Assembly: GCA_900550775.1 (NCBI GenBank) | Contig: URTH01000021.1 | Location: 1 to 16,336 of the forward strand | DNA length: 16,336 nucleotides | Direction of reading: 5' to 3' | Source of the DNA: an uncultured Eubacteriales bacterium | GTDB lineage: Bacteria > Bacillota > Clostridia > Monoglobales > Monoglobaceae | Shown: positions 5,857 to 14,726 of the stretch, piece by piece | Position numbering within the stretch: the stretch's first letter is position 1 | Layout: each line of letters opens with the position of its first letter | Position numbers and translations under genes: made by a program | Notes under the pieces: model-generated | Database searches by the model: none | The model's input: only the letters and a program-made list of their open reading frames with translations | What the model was told of the DNA's origin: nothing

Positions 5857-6105
5857 ATGGAACGACTGAGAAATGTACCCAAGGTTGTGGGGTTAAAGCA
5901 GTCCCGCAAGGCGATACTTGGCGGCAGAGCGGCGCAGGCGTTTTATGCGCAGGATGCCGACGCCTATCTTTTGGATTCTTTTTTGGAGCTGTGCCGCGCG
6001 TACAATGTGCCGGCCGTGGCCGTGCCTGCGATGAAGGAGCTTGCCAAGGCGTGCCATGTGGAGGTTCCGACGGCGTTTGCCGTATTGCTGCGTGTGCAGC
6101 AGTGA
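5857..6105 (+). CDS. ybxF: L7Ae/YbxF-like ribosome-associated K-turn-binding protein
   Basis: Encodes 82 residues, the usual size for the bacterial YbxF/L7Ae-like family. Start ATG 5857 is preferred over the upstream GTG 5839 because GGAGGAG (5841–5847) is ideally spaced for it. Family features are KVVGLKQSRKAI near the N-terminus, the DADAYLLDSFLELC segment, and VPAMKELAKACHVEV towards the C-terminus. The family shares the L30e/S12e/L7Ae fold and binds kink-turn RNA; in Bacillus it is encoded between rpoC and rpsL. The exact cellular role is unsettled. Here it leads the str cluster, with a terminator-like hairpin separating it from rpsL. Confidence 0.9.
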   Translation: MERLRNVPKVVGLKQSRKAILGGRAAQAFYAQDADAYLLDSFLELCRAYNVPAVAVPAMKELAKACHVEVPTAFAVLLRVQQ

Positions 6106-6115
6106 TTGTTTTGAT

Positions 6116-6136
6116 AAAAGCGCACCATGCGTTTTT
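6116..6136 (+). terminator. Terminator-like attenuator between L7Ae-like gene and rpsL
   Basis: AAAAGCGCA (6116–6124) pairs with TGCGTTTTT (6128–6136), one G·U pair, around a CCA loop. The T-run forms the distal arm, so it could work as a partial intrinsic terminator. No good promoter is seen between it and rpsL, implying read-through. Confidence 0.5.
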
Positions 6137-6168
6137 ATAGATATTTTATAGGTATGGAGGTGAACATA

Positions 6169-6579
6169 TTGCCAACATTTAATCAGTTAGTCAGAAAAGG
6201 TAGAGCAACTGTGGAAAAGAAGTCGACGGCACCTGCACTTTTAAAGGGTATGAATACCATTAAGAAGAAGCAGACCGATCAGGCGTCTCCGCAAAAGAGA
6301 GGCGTTTGCACTTCTGTAAGAACCATGACCCCGAAAAAGCCGAACTCTGCACTCCGTAAGGTTGCCAGAGTTAAGCTGACCAACGGGATCGAGGTTTCCG
6401 CTTATATTCCCGGTATCGGCCACAATCTGCAGGAGCATAGCGTTGTTATGATCCGCGGCGGCCGTATCAAGGACTTGCCTGGTGTTCGTTATCACATTAT
6501 CCGTGGTACTCTGGATACTTCCGGCGTGGACAAGCGGCTGCAGAGCAGATCCAAGTACGGCGCAAAGCGTCCTAAATAA
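6169..6579 (+). CDS. rpsL: 30S ribosomal protein S12 (uncommon TTG start)
   Basis: Encodes 136 residues, the family length. The start TTG 6169 (then [11 protein letters not shown], the conserved S12 N-terminus) follows GGAGGTGA (6156–6163). An in-frame ATG 14 codons upstream would add a non-conserved segment. The decoding-centre segments [11 protein letters not shown] and [13 protein letters not shown] are intact, with lysines at both positions whose mutation gives streptomycin resistance, so the protein looks of the sensitive type. S12 sits at the A-site interface of the small subunit and checks codon pairing. The C-terminus SKYGAKRPK is canonical. Next in the operon is rpsG after a 133-nt structured spacer. 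Confidence 0.97.
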   Translation: MPTFNQLVRKGRATVEKKSTAPALLKGMNTIKKKQTDQASPQKRGVCTSVRTMTPKKPNSALRKVARVKLTNGIEVSAYIPGIGHNLQEHSVVMIRGGRIKDLPGVRYHIIRGTLDTSGVDKRLQSRSKYGAKRPK

Positions 6580-6606
6580 GGCGCAGCGCATCTGACAAGA
6601 AATGTC

Positions 6607-6668
6607 GTGCATATATGTTCAGTAAATAGATTGACCTTATATGCACAGCAGCGGGGGTCGCCCCGTTG
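6607..6668 (+). promoter_or_regulatory. Two adjacent hairpins in the rpsL–rpsG spacer
   Basis: GTGCATATA (6607–6615) pairs perfectly with TATATGCAC (6638–6646). Three bases later CAGCGGGG (6649–6656) pairs with CCCCGTTG (6661–6668), one G·U pair, around GTCG. No T-tract follows, so these are not terminators. In Escherichia coli the S12–S7 intercistronic RNA is the S7 feedback site; an analogous role here is an inference from position and structure only. Confidence 0.5.
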
Positions 6669-6694
6669 AGTACCTTAATGGTGAATAAACCTAG

Positions 6695-7183
<489 letters not shown>

Positions 7184-7289
7184 TTGCTTTGCCGGTTTTC
7201 AATCGGCAAGGGGCGATGCTGCCTAAAATACCAAAATACGGCGCAGCCGTAAATATGCAGCGCATACGTGCACTGCGAAAGGAGTTACT

Positions 7290-9374
7290 ATGGGTAGAGC
7301 GTTTTCACTGGAGAAAACCAGAAATATAGGTATCATGGCGCACATTGATGCCGGTAAGACGACTACCACGGAGCGTATCTTGTTCTATACAGGCCGTATC
7401 CATAAGATCGGTGAGACCCACGAGGGCGCCGCGCAGATGGACTGGATGGAGCAGGAGCAGGAACGTGGTATTACGATTACCTCTGCCGCTACCACTGCAC
7501 AGTGGAAGAACCACAGAATCAACATCATTGATACACCGGGACACGTTGACTTCACCGTAGAGGTTGAGCGTTCGCTGCGTGTACTCGACGGCAGTGTTAC
7601 GGTTCTTTGTGCAAAGGGCGGTGTAGAGCCGCAGTCTGAGACCGTTTGGCGTCAGGCTGACAAGTATCATGTACCGAGAATGGTATATGTCAACAAGATG
7701 GACATTATGGGTGCGGACTTTTATAATGTTGTAGCCATGATGAAGGATCGTTTAAAGTGTAATGCTGTTCCGATTCAGCTGCCGATCGGCGCTGAGGATG
7801 AATTCAGAGGCCTGATTGACCTGATTCAAATGAAAGCATACGTTTATTACGATGAGCTGGGACAGGACGAGAGAATCGAAGATATCCCGGCCGATATGAA
7901 GGATAAGGCAGAAGAATACCGCCAGGCACTCTTAGAGCATGTGGCGGAAACGGATGAAGCTCTGATGGAGAAATTCTTTGAAGAGGGCGACCTCTCCGAA
8001 GAAGAAATCAAAAAGGCAATCCGTAAGTCCACCATTGCCAACGAGATGGTTCCGGTACTCTGCGGTTCTTCTTATAAGAATAAGGGCGTTCAGAACATGC
8101 TGGACGCAGTGATTGACTTTATGCCGTCGCCGCTCGACGTACCCCCGATCAAGGGTGTCGTTCCGAGAACGGAAGAGGAAGAGGTTCGTCATTCTTCCGA
8201 TGATGAGCCGTTTGCTGCTCTGGCATTTAAGATCATGACTGACCCGTTTGTTGGTAAGCTGGCATTCTTCCGTGTATATTCCGGTACGTTAAACAGCGGT
8301 TCTCACGTTTACAATTCCGTAAAGGATAATAAAGAGAGAATCGGACGTATCCTGCAGATGCACGCAAACCACCGTGAAGATATCGACACGGTATATGCCG
8401 GTGATATTGCAGCCGCAGTCGGCTTAAAGAACACCACAACCGGTGATACTCTTTGTGACGAAAAGGCGCCGATCATTCTGGAATCGATGGAATTCCCGGA
8501 ACCGGTTATCCGCGTCGCAATCGAGCCTAAGACCAAAGCCGGACAGGAGAAGATGGGCATTGCCCTTTCCAAGCTGGCAGAGGAAGACCCGACCTTCCGT
8601 ACCTATACGGATGACGAGACCGGCCAGACCATTATTGCCGGTATGGGTGAGCTGCACCTTGAGATTATCGTTGACCGTCTGCTTCGTGAATTTAAGGTAG
8701 AGGCAAATGTCGGCAGTCCGCAGGTATCCTACCGCGAGACGATCCGCACCGCATCTCACATTAACCACAAGTACGCAAGACAGTCCGGCGGTAAAGGTCA
8801 GTACGGACACGTTGTACTGGATATTGAGCCGTTAGAGCCGGGTGCCGGCTACGTCTTTGAAAATAAGATTGTCGGCGGTGCGATCCCGAAGGAATATATC
8901 CCTGCCGTTGACGCAGGTATCCAGGGCGCAATGCAGGCCGGTGTACTGGCAGGCTATCCGGTTGTCGATGTAAAGTGTACCTTGGTGGATGGATCCTACC
9001 ACGAGGTCGACTCTTCGGAAATGGCGTTTAAGATTGCCGGTTCTATGGCATTCAAAGAAGGCTGCAAGAAGGGTAATCCGGTTATCATGGAACCGATCAT
9101 GAAGGTCGTTGTCAATGTTCCGGAGGATTATATGGGCGATGTTATCGGTGACTTAAACTCCCGCCGTGGTCAGATCCAGGGCATGGAAGCAAGAACCGGT
9201 GCGCAGGAGATTACGGCTATGGTTCCGCTGTCGGAGATGTTCGGTTATGCAACCGAGCTCCGTTCCAGAACACAGGGCCGCGGTCAGTACTCGATGGAGC
9301 CGAGCCACTTTGAAGAGCTGCCGAAGAGCCTGGCTGAAAAAATCATCAAAGAGAGAAGCAAAAACGAGGACTAA
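7290..9374 (+). CDS. fusA: Translation elongation factor G
   Basis: Encodes 694 residues; ATG 7290 with AAAGGAG 6–7 nt upstream. GTPase motifs are AHIDAGKT (17–24), RGIT (59–62), DTPGH (81–85) and NKMD (135–138). The G5 element reads CGSSYKNKG where many EF-Gs have SA. The later domains are complete: [14 protein letters not shown] in domain [13 protein letters not shown] in domain IV, and the C-terminal [23 protein letters not shown] drives tRNA–mRNA translocation with GTP and, with RRF, ribosome recycling. It sits in the classical str order between rpsG and tuf. Confidence 0.97.
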   Translation: MGRAFSLEKTRNIGIMAHIDAGKTTTTERILFYTGRIHKIGETHEGAAQMDWMEQEQERGITITSAATTAQWKNHRINIIDTPGHVDFTVEVERSLRVLDGSVTVLCAKGGVEPQSETVWRQADKYHVPRMVYVNKMDIMGADFYNVVAMMKDRLKCNAVPIQLPIGAEDEFRGLIDLIQMKAYVYYDELGQDERIEDIPADMKDKAEEYRQALLEHVAETDEALMEKFFEEGDLSEEEIKKAIRKSTIANEMVPVLCGSSYKNKGVQNMLDAVIDFMPSPLDVPPIKGVVPRTEEEEVRHSSDDEPFAALAFKIMTDPFVGKLAFFRVYSGTLNSGSHVYNSVKDNKERIGRILQMHANHREDIDTVYAGDIAAAVGLKNTTTGDTLCDEKAPIILESMEFPEPVIRVAIEPKTKAGQEKMGIALSKLAEEDPTFRTYTDDETGQTIIAGMGELHLEIIVDRLLREFKVEANVGSPQVSYRETIRTASHINHKYARQSGGKGQYGHVVLDIEPLEPGAGYVFENKIVGGAIPKEYIPAVDAGIQGAMQAGVLAGYPVVDVKCTLVDGSYHEVDSSEMAFKIAGSMAFKEGCKKGNPVIMEPIMKVVVNVPEDYMGDVIGDLNSRRGQIQGMEARTGAQEITAMVPLSEMFGYATELRSRTQGRGQYSMEPSHFEELPKSLAEKIIKERSKNED

Positions 9375-9438
9375 TCCCCTCGCTTTGCGGCAAAACTGAA
9401 AAAATTTAAGGAAATTCCAAAAAGTTTACAAAAAAGTA

Positions 9439-9467
9439 TTGAAATTATTCCAAAAGAATAGTAGAAT
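9439..9467 (+). promoter_or_regulatory. Internal promoter of tuf with upstream A-tracts
   Basis: TTGAAA (9439–9444), a 17-nt spacer, and TAGAAT (9462–9467). Just upstream, A-runs at 9392, 9399, 9412, 9419 and 9430 lie roughly one helical turn apart on average and could act as an UP-like element. This gives tuf its own strong transcription beyond read-through from fusA. Confidence 0.82.
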
Positions 9468-9532
9468 AGACCTACATTGTTTTGTAAAATGATTAAGAAT
9501 TTCTATATTCCATTAAGTAGGAGGAAAGTAAA

Positions 9533-10735
9533 ATGGCAAAGGAAAAATTTGAAAGAAGCAAACCCCATGTTAACATTGGTACGATTGGCCACGTTGACCA
9601 TGGTAAGACGACCTTGACCGCAGCAATCACCAAGGTGCTGGCTCTGGACGGTAAGGCACAGTACGAAGCATATGACATGATCGACAAGGCTCCGGAGGAG
9701 AGAGAAAGAGGTATTACGATTTCTACTGCTCACGTTGAGTACGAGACCGAGAAGCGTCACTATGCACACGTTGACTGCCCCGGACACGCCGACTACGTAA
9801 AGAACATGATCACCGGTGCTGCACAGATGGACGGTGCAATCCTGGTTGTATCGGCTGCTGATGGTCCTATGCCCCAGACTCGTGAGCACATTCTGCTCTC
9901 CCGTCAGGTTGGCGTACCTTACATCGTTGTATTCATGAACAAAGTAGACCAGGTAGACGATCCTGAGCTGCTTGAGCTGGTTGAGATGGAAATCAGAGAC
10001 CTGCTGACCGAGTACGACTTCCCGGGCGACGATACCCCGATCATCAAGGGTTCCGGCTTACAGGTTCTGGAGTGCACCTCCACCGATCCGAACGCTCCGG
10101 AATACGCTTGCATCCACGAACTGATGGACGCTGTTGACAGCTACATCCCGACTCCTGAGAGAAAGAGCGACCTGCCCTTCTTGATGCCGATCGAGGATAT
10201 CTTCTCTATCACCGGCCGTGGTACGGTTGCTACCGGTAGAGTTGAGAGAGGTCAGCTGAACATGTCTGACGAAGTTGAAATCGTTGGTCTGTCCGACGAA
10301 ACCAGAAAAGTTGTTGTAACCGGTATCGAGATGTTCAGAAAGCTTCTGGACTATGCAGAAGCAGGCGATAACATCGGTGCTCTGCTCCGTGGTGTTGCTC
10401 GTGACGAGATCGAAAGAGGTCAGGTTCTGGCTAAGCCGGGTACGATTACCCCGCACACCCAGTTCAAGGGTGAGGTTTACGTTCTGACCAAGGAAGAGGG
10501 CGGCCGTCATACTCCGTTCTTTACCAATTACAGACCGCAGTTCTATTTCAGAACAACCGACGTTACCGGTGTTGTAAATCTTCCGGACGGCGTTGAGATG
10601 TGTATGCCCGGCGACAACGTAACCATGAGCGTTGAGCTGACTACCACCATCGCAATCGAGGAAGGTCTGCGTTTTGCTATCCGTGAGGGCGGCAGAACGG
10701 TAGGTTCCGGCGTTGTAACCGAAATCATTAAATAA
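9533..10735 (+). CDS. tuf: Translation elongation factor Tu
   Basis: Encodes 400 residues; ATG 9533 with TAGGAGG 8–9 nt upstream. GTPase motifs are GHVDHGKT (19–26), RGIT (59–62), DCPGH (81–85) and NKVD (136–139). The G5 motif is SGL (174–176) instead of the usual SAL, followed by a Cys/Thr-rich loop before [12 protein letters not shown]. Domains 2 and 3 are complete, ending [22 protein letters not shown]-Tu delivers aminoacyl-tRNA to the ribosomal A site. It has its own promoter and a strong terminator, so it can be expressed independently of fusA. Confidence 0.98.
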   Translation: MAKEKFERSKPHVNIGTIGHVDHGKTTLTAAITKVLALDGKAQYEAYDMIDKAPEERERGITISTAHVEYETEKRHYAHVDCPGHADYVKNMITGAAQMDGAILVVSAADGPMPQTREHILLSRQVGVPYIVVFMNKVDQVDDPELLELVEMEIRDLLTEYDFPGDDTPIIKGSGLQVLECTSTDPNAPEYACIHELMDAVDSYIPTPERKSDLPFLMPIEDIFSITGRGTVATGRVERGQLNMSDEVEIVGLSDETRKVVVTGIEMFRKLLDYAEAGDNIGALLRGVARDEIERGQVLAKPGTITPHTQFKGEVYVLTKEEGGRHTPFFTNYRPQFYFRTTDVTGVVNLPDGVEMCMPGDNVTMSVELTTTIAIEEGLRFAIREGGRTVGSGVVTEIIK

Positions 10736-10748
10736 GATCATCTTAAGA

Positions 10749-10780
10749 AAAAAGCCTCTTGCCAAGCAAGGGGCTTTTTG
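10749..10780 (+). terminator. Rho-independent terminator of the str operon
   Basis: A 14-bp stem (10749–10762 with 10766–10779, one G·U pair) with a CAA loop has a 5-T distal arm. It is 13 nt after the tuf stop. From here to about 10930 I see no gene; the minus-strand frame there continues antisense to tuf and is not credible. Confidence 0.93.
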
Positions 10781-10934
10781 TTTGCCGAAAAACGGTACAA
10801 AAACGTCGTGTTGTCCGCGCGGCTTGGTCGGTGTTGCCGGCGGCTGCCCGTTATTGGCGGCGGTGAGCGCCGGATGGAGCAATGACCGGTCTAAGCCGAT
10901 GGAATCCCCAATAAAATTTTTCGCAAAATAGGAC

Positions 10935-10962
10935 TTTCTTTTTTTAAAAATTATGGTATACT
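10935..10962 (+). promoter_or_regulatory. Promoter of the secreted protein gene, extended -10
   Basis: TTTCTT (10935–10940), 16 nt, TATACT (10957–10962) preceded by TGG. The T/A-tract spacer and 25 of 30 bases match the tRNA-Ser promoter. The start codon is about 38 nt downstream. Confidence 0.72.
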
Positions 10963-10999
10963 GTTGATAGAAAAGAGAATAGCCGTAAGTGAGTGGTTC

Positions 11000-13816
11000 A
11001 TGATGAAAGGACATTTGATATCCGGCATCAAAAAATTAGCGGTCATTCTGATCGCCAGCCTGATGATCCTAGGGCTTGTCCCTGTCGGGCTGATTGCCAA
11101 GCCGGACACCGTCCGCGCCGAAGGTGAGTTTCTGCGCCTCCTTCCGATTGCAGAAACCTCCGTCTCTCCGCAGTCGGATCAAAAAAAATTACAGGTTCCC
11201 CATGATACCGATGCAACGCAGCGCATCGGCGCCCTTCATCATGCCTATCTGCGCTTTCATACGGAGGCGCTGCTAAACGATGCCGCGCAGCTCCGCACGG
11301 TCAAGCTGCGCCTGACGCTTTTGAAAACGCCGTCGAATACGGCGGTGCCCATTCGCATCTTTTTGATGTCCGATAATAACTGGAATGCGAATATGACCTA
11401 TGCCGGCCGTCCCTCACAGATGGGCGAGACCTTGCTGACCCGGATGGCGGTCACCCCGGCGGAGAACCCGTCCGTGCTGGAGATTGACCTGACGGATTAT
11501 GCCCGCCGCTGGCAGGAGGAGGGGCGTGACAGGATTTCGCTGCATCTGGATGCGCCCGGCAATGTTTTGGCGGCAGCGTTTGCAGACCGTGACTATCCCG
11601 ATCCGGCGTTTCGGCCGTGCTTAAAAATCGTCACCGGCGACGCACAGGATACCGATACGCCGGATCTGACAAAGGCGTGGCTGAGCGCTGGCGGAAGCAG
11701 TGCAGGAAACGGCGGTGCGAAAAATAACGCCGTACAGGGTGAGGCCTACACGGCCGGTGAAGAGCACAGCACATATTTAAAGTTTACCTTAAACCGCGCG
11801 AATATCCGGGGCGCCATGTACCGCATTTACTTGCAGCTTACCGCATTGCAGGCGGATCCGGAGGCGCAGCTGACCGTTTATCAGCTGCAAAACAGGGACT
11901 GGAACGGAGAAGAAATCGAACAGGGCATTCTTCCGCAGGGCGAAGAACGCCTGGTCTGCCGCATCCCTGCCACGGCAGAGAATTTGCGGCGCATTGATCT
12001 GACGGACGTGATGAATGATTCTTACGCGAAAGGCGAGACGAAAATGGCGTTTCGTGTGAGCGCGGAGAACGGAACGGTCTCCTTTGTGAAAACGGGTGCA
12101 GCGGCACCCGGTCTTGCCATTCGCGTTTCGGATTATGCCGATGTCGTGGCGGCAGAGGAGGCGGCAGTCCATGCGCTGGCAGAGAATGCGGATCTGGATC
12201 ATATTACAGAAAATCTGCTGCGGGAATATGTTGCCGAAAACGGCGAACGCGTGTCGCTGAGCTGGAAGGCGGTAGAGTCCGCAACCGGGCTGCCGGTGCA
12301 AAACGGGCTGCGCAGCGACGGCACGGTGACCCGTCCGCGCTGGTTTGAAGAAAGCCATAAGATTTTAGCAACCGTAAAAATTACCGCCGGCAATTACACG
12401 CGCCAGCGCAGCTATTACCTGACAATTCTGCCGGAGGACGCGCCGGACGATTCGGATGCAAAATACGGCAGCATGGTGGATATCGGAACCGCACAGTCCG
12501 AGGAGAAACAGCGGCTTGAGAGCGTTGCGACATCTTCGCACAGCCGCTGGATGGGCGCGCAGAACATGACCTACCGTACCCTGCGTGAAAACAGTGTGAT
12601 GGTATTGCATTTTGCGGCAGATCCGACCGTGCAGAACTATATAACATTCAAGCTATGGGCAGCCGATGCGTTTTATGGGCTTCAGCTGCACAGTCTGCAA
12701 AACACCGAGGCAGAGCCGGTCACGTTGACCCAGCCGGAAATGGTGGCAGGCGAGGACGGATTTTTGTATCTGACCTGTGCGCTGCCGATGTCCTTTACCG
12801 AGGGACTGGATCGGATTCATCTGCGGCTGACGCCGCTTGAGCAGGAGGGGACAGAGGGCGAATTGTGCAACCTCTACGGCGCCTATGTCACGCAGTCGCC
12901 CTATTTTGATCCGGCACTGTTTACCGAGCAGGGCGAGGTTCTGGTGCGGAAGGATCCGGCGGAGAACTCGGCGTTTTATCGGTTCCTAAAGCAGCTTTAT
13001 GCGGCGGCATCACTCCCGTTCCAGGGGACGGGCGGCGATACCGAGGACGCGGCCTTTGTCCCGAATCAGACAGGCACAAGGCCGCAGCAGGCGCTGCTGG
13101 TTCAAAACGGTGAGGAAAAAATTGCGGTCTCCATCGGCGCGGTCGGCGAAACAGTGCAGATTCACCGTGAGACGCCGTATTACCACGCCTATACCGAGAC
13201 GGTGCAGAAGAGCTATTACGATGGCGCCATGACGGCGGTGGATTACGGGGTCTACCGCGTATTCCAAAATCACGGAGATACGCCGTATCCGCTGCCATGG
13301 AAGGCAGAGGGACTTTCCGGACTGTATGAGGATTTGGTACAGGGAGGGTATGTTTCCTTCTTAAAAGAGAACGAATTGCTGGACGACAGTGTGCTCCCGG
13401 CCGGAACCGCCGTGGAGGACGGCGGAAACAGGATATTAAACCCCGGCGAAAACACCGTATTTCTGGCGGTGGCAAAGCCGCTGTTTCTTGCCGACTGGAG
13501 GGTCAGCAGCCTGGGCAGACAGCCGATTTCGGCGATTAAAACCGGCCGCACACTGACGATTGATACGGTGGGAATCCGTAACCTGGGCGCCGCGCATGAT
13601 ACGGCGCAGCCGCTTGTGATATTGTGCGAGACGTTTGCACAGGGAAAACTGACAGATGCCGCATCGGCTGCGGTACAGATTGCGCCCGGAGAGACCGAAT
13701 GCCGCGTTTCGCTGCCGCATACCGTGACCGTGCAGCCGGGTCAGACCGTGAGGGTTTATATCGAATCCGACCCCATGCCGCTCAGCAAAATGGAACCCAA
13801 GCTTACGCTGCCCTAG
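11000..13816 (+). CDS. Large secreted multidomain protein with CBM96/DNRLRE-like and Ig-like domains
   Basis: Encodes 938 residues from ATG 11000 (weak AAGTGAG Shine-Dalgarno; the upstream in-frame TTG 10964 would extend into non-signal sequence). A Sec signal peptide (KK at 11–12, hydrophobic 13–33) probably ends at TVRA-EGE (40/41). Residues 45–212 resemble a DNRLRE/CBM96 beta-sandwich (YLRFH, the WNANMTYAGRP element, EIDLTDYARRW). Residues 220–376 look like a second copy (TYLKFTL, RDWNGEE, RIDLTDVMND). Residues 385–478 match the atrophied bacterial Ig type (SLSW, LRSDGTVTRP, RSYYLTILP). Residues 500–640 are another beta-rich domain, and 845–938 an Ig-like C-terminal domain of the kind ending clostridial carbohydrate-active proteins. 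No catalytic domain, LPXTG or SLH anchor is recognised. Likely role: extracellular glycan binding, or the accessory part of a glycan-degrading system. Its place between tuf and rpsJ is unusual. Confidence 0.8.
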   Translation: MMKGHLISGIKKLAVILIASLMILGLVPVGLIAKPDTVRAEGEFLRLLPIAETSVSPQSDQKKLQVPHDTDATQRIGALHHAYLRFHTEALLNDAAQLRTVKLRLTLLKTPSNTAVPIRIFLMSDNNWNANMTYAGRPSQMGETLLTRMAVTPAENPSVLEIDLTDYARRWQEEGRDRISLHLDAPGNVLAAAFADRDYPDPAFRPCLKIVTGDAQDTDTPDLTKAWLSAGGSSAGNGGAKNNAVQGEAYTAGEEHSTYLKFTLNRANIRGAMYRIYLQLTALQADPEAQLTVYQLQNRDWNGEEIEQGILPQGEERLVCRIPATAENLRRIDLTDVMNDSYAKGETKMAFRVSAENGTVSFVKTGAAAPGLAIRVSDYADVVAAEEAAVHALAENADLDHITENLLREYVAENGERVSLSWKAVESATGLPVQNGLRSDGTVTRPRWFEESHKILATVKITAGNYTRQRSYYLTILPEDAPDDSDAKYGSMVDIGTAQSEEKQRLESVATSSHSRWMGAQNMTYRTLRENSVMVLHFAADPTVQNYITFKLWAADAFYGLQLHSLQNTEAEPVTLTQPEMVAGEDGFLYLTCALPMSFTEGLDRIHLRLTPLEQEGTEGELCNLYGAYVTQSPYFDPALFTEQGEVLVRKDPAENSAFYRFLKQLYAAASLPFQGTGGDTEDAAFVPNQTGTRPQQALLVQNGEEKIAVSIGAVGETVQIHRETPYYHAYTETVQKSYYDGAMTAVDYGVYRVFQNHGDTPYPLPWKAEGLSGLYEDLVQGGYVSFLKENELLDDSVLPAGTAVEDGGNRILNPGENTVFLAVAKPLFLADWRVSSLGRQPISAIKTGRTLTIDTVGIRNLGAAHDTAQPLVILCETFAQGKLTDAASAAVQIAPGETECRVSLPHTVTVQPGQTVRVYIESDPMPLSKMEPKLTLP

Positions 13817-13853
13817 GCACAGCAATGTGACACAAGGAGTTATTTGCACACTT

Positions 13854-13880
13854 TGAGCTGCCTATCGGGCAGCTCATTTT
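13854..13880 (+). terminator. Terminator of the secreted protein gene
   Basis: A perfect 9-bp stem (13854–13862 with 13868–13876) with a 5-nt loop is followed by TTTT. Confidence 0.82.
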
Positions 13881-13937
13881 GGTTGATAATCGAAAATTTT
13901 GTGTACTTGTACAAAATTCCTATCGCAGACGGTAAAT

Positions 13938-14011
13938 AAAATGTAAAACTGGCCAAATGTTACAAAAGTGCGCAAAAATGCGCAAAATCGCGGAAAATAA
14001 GCAAAAAAAAC
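13938..14011 (+). promoter_or_regulatory. Phased A-tract array upstream of the S10 promoter
   Basis: Runs of three to eight A begin at 13945, 13955, 13964, 13974, 13984, 13994 and 14003, that is every 9–10 bp, ending directly against the -35 at 14012. In-phase A-tracts bend DNA and, next to a -35, can act as an UP element for the RNA polymerase alpha subunit. No gene is seen here. Confidence 0.7.
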
Positions 14012-14040
14012 TTGACACTGCCCTTTAACCGTAGTATAAT
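14012..14040 (+). promoter_or_regulatory. Consensus promoter of the S10 operon
   Basis: TTGACA (14012–14017), exactly 17 nt, TATAAT (14035–14040): a fully consensus housekeeping promoter. Transcription would start near 14047, leaving about 298 nt before rpsJ. Confidence 0.93.
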
Positions 14041-14046
14041 GGTTAG

Positions 14047-14344
14047 GCGTGACAAAGACATACGATGATTCCGGAGGTGGCAAAAGGCCGTATTTACGGC
14101 ACTTTTGGAAATTTCGGAGGAGATTGTCCGGTTCAAGAAAACGGGCGGAAAGGTCACACTTTCTATTACGAATACAGAGAAATCATACCCCTGCGGCAGT
14201 ATGCTGATGCCGTAGCGGATTGTTTTGTGTCTGTACGCCCCGAAACCGTTGTCCGTACGTGGACGAGAGGGTTCGGGTTTCATTTTAAGCTCGTGCGAAA
14301 CGCCCGGCACGGTGTAAACTTATTTATTTTAAGGAGGGTATAGC
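14047..14344 (+). ncRNA. Long structured leader RNA of the S10 operon (candidate cis-regulator)
   Basis: Several stems can be drawn. 14082–14091 pairs with 14096–14106 (one bulged A). 14191–14198 pairs with 14208–14215 (8 bp, one G·U). GTCCG/TGGAC at 14251–14264 closes a UACG tetraloop inside a larger imperfect CGAAACC/GGGTTCG stem (14241–14275). CGTGC/GCACG lies at 14292–14311, just before the rpsJ ribosome binding site. No terminator precedes rpsJ. An open frame spanning 14065–14343 lacks a Shine-Dalgarno and recognisable protein features, so I treat the stretch as RNA. In enterobacteria L4 represses the S10 operon through its leader; whether this unrelated-looking leader acts similarly is unknown. 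Confidence 0.5.
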
Positions 14345-14653
14345 ATGGCAGCAGAAAAAATCAGAATCAGACTGAAGGCTTATGATCACAATCTTATCGA
14401 CCAGAGCGCCGCAAAGATTGTTGAGACCGCAAAGAGAACGGGATCCAAGGTTTCCGGACCGATTCCGCTTCCGACCAGAAAAGAAGTGGTTACCATTTTA
14501 AGAGCGGTTCATAAGTACAAGGACAGCCGTGAGCAGTTTGAGATGAGAACGCACAAGAGACTGATCGATGTATTGGCACCGACCAATAAGACGATCGAGG
14601 CGTTAAAGCATCTGGATTTGCCCGCAGGTGTTGACATTGAATTGAAAATCTAG
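14345..14653 (+). CDS. rpsJ: 30S ribosomal protein S10
   Basis: Encodes 102 residues, the standard size. ATG 14345 follows AAGGAGGG (14331–14338). Conserved segments are [26 protein letters not shown], and [16 protein letters not shown]10 is a head protein of the small subunit and also serves as NusE, binding NusB at boxA during antitermination. First gene of the S10 operon. Confidence 0.97.
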   Translation: MAAEKIRIRLKAYDHNLIDQSAAKIVETAKRTGSKVSGPIPLPTRKEVVTILRAVHKYKDSREQFEMRTHKRLIDVLAPTNKTIEALKHLDLPAGVDIELKI

Positions 14654-14726
14654 TCCGTTCGCTTTGCGGATGTACGGATTTTTAATGGCAGAGAACCCAA
14701 TGCTCTGCCCGATGCCGGTTACGGCA
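14654..14726 (+). promoter_or_regulatory. Structured spacer between rpsJ and rplC with terminator-like hairpin
   Basis: TCCGT (14654–14658) pairs with ACGGA (14674–14678), with an inner CGC-TTT-GCG, and is followed by TTTTT, resembling an attenuator right after the rpsJ stop. GGCAGAG/CTCTGCC (14687–14693 with 14703–14709) and TGCCG/CGGCA (14713–14717 with 14722–14726) follow. The remaining spacer to 14840 can form a GTTGCG/CGCAAC stem. At 194 nt this gap is long for neighbouring ribosomal genes. Confidence 0.45.

Noticed and set aside
6127..6168. Upstream ATG start for S12
   Set aside because: It would place the strong GGAGGTGA inside the coding region and add 14 residues not found in S12.
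10058..11014. Long minus-strand frame of 318 codons antisense to tuf
   Set aside because: Caused by the biased codon usage of tuf; no Shine-Dalgarno or domain, and it crosses the tuf terminator and the next promoter.
12921..13475. Minus-strand frame of 184 codons, rich in Pro and Arg
   Set aside because: Composition is typical of the antisense of a GC-rich gene; it lies wholly within the secreted protein gene.
13960..14310. Minus-strand frame of 116 codons across the S10 promoter and leader
   Set aside because: It covers the A-tract array and the consensus promoter, with random-looking composition and no start signal.
14065..14343. Plus-strand frame of 92 codons filling the S10 leader
   Set aside because: No Shine-Dalgarno, no recognisable domain, and it crosses several stable stems; kept only as an alternative in the leader finding.
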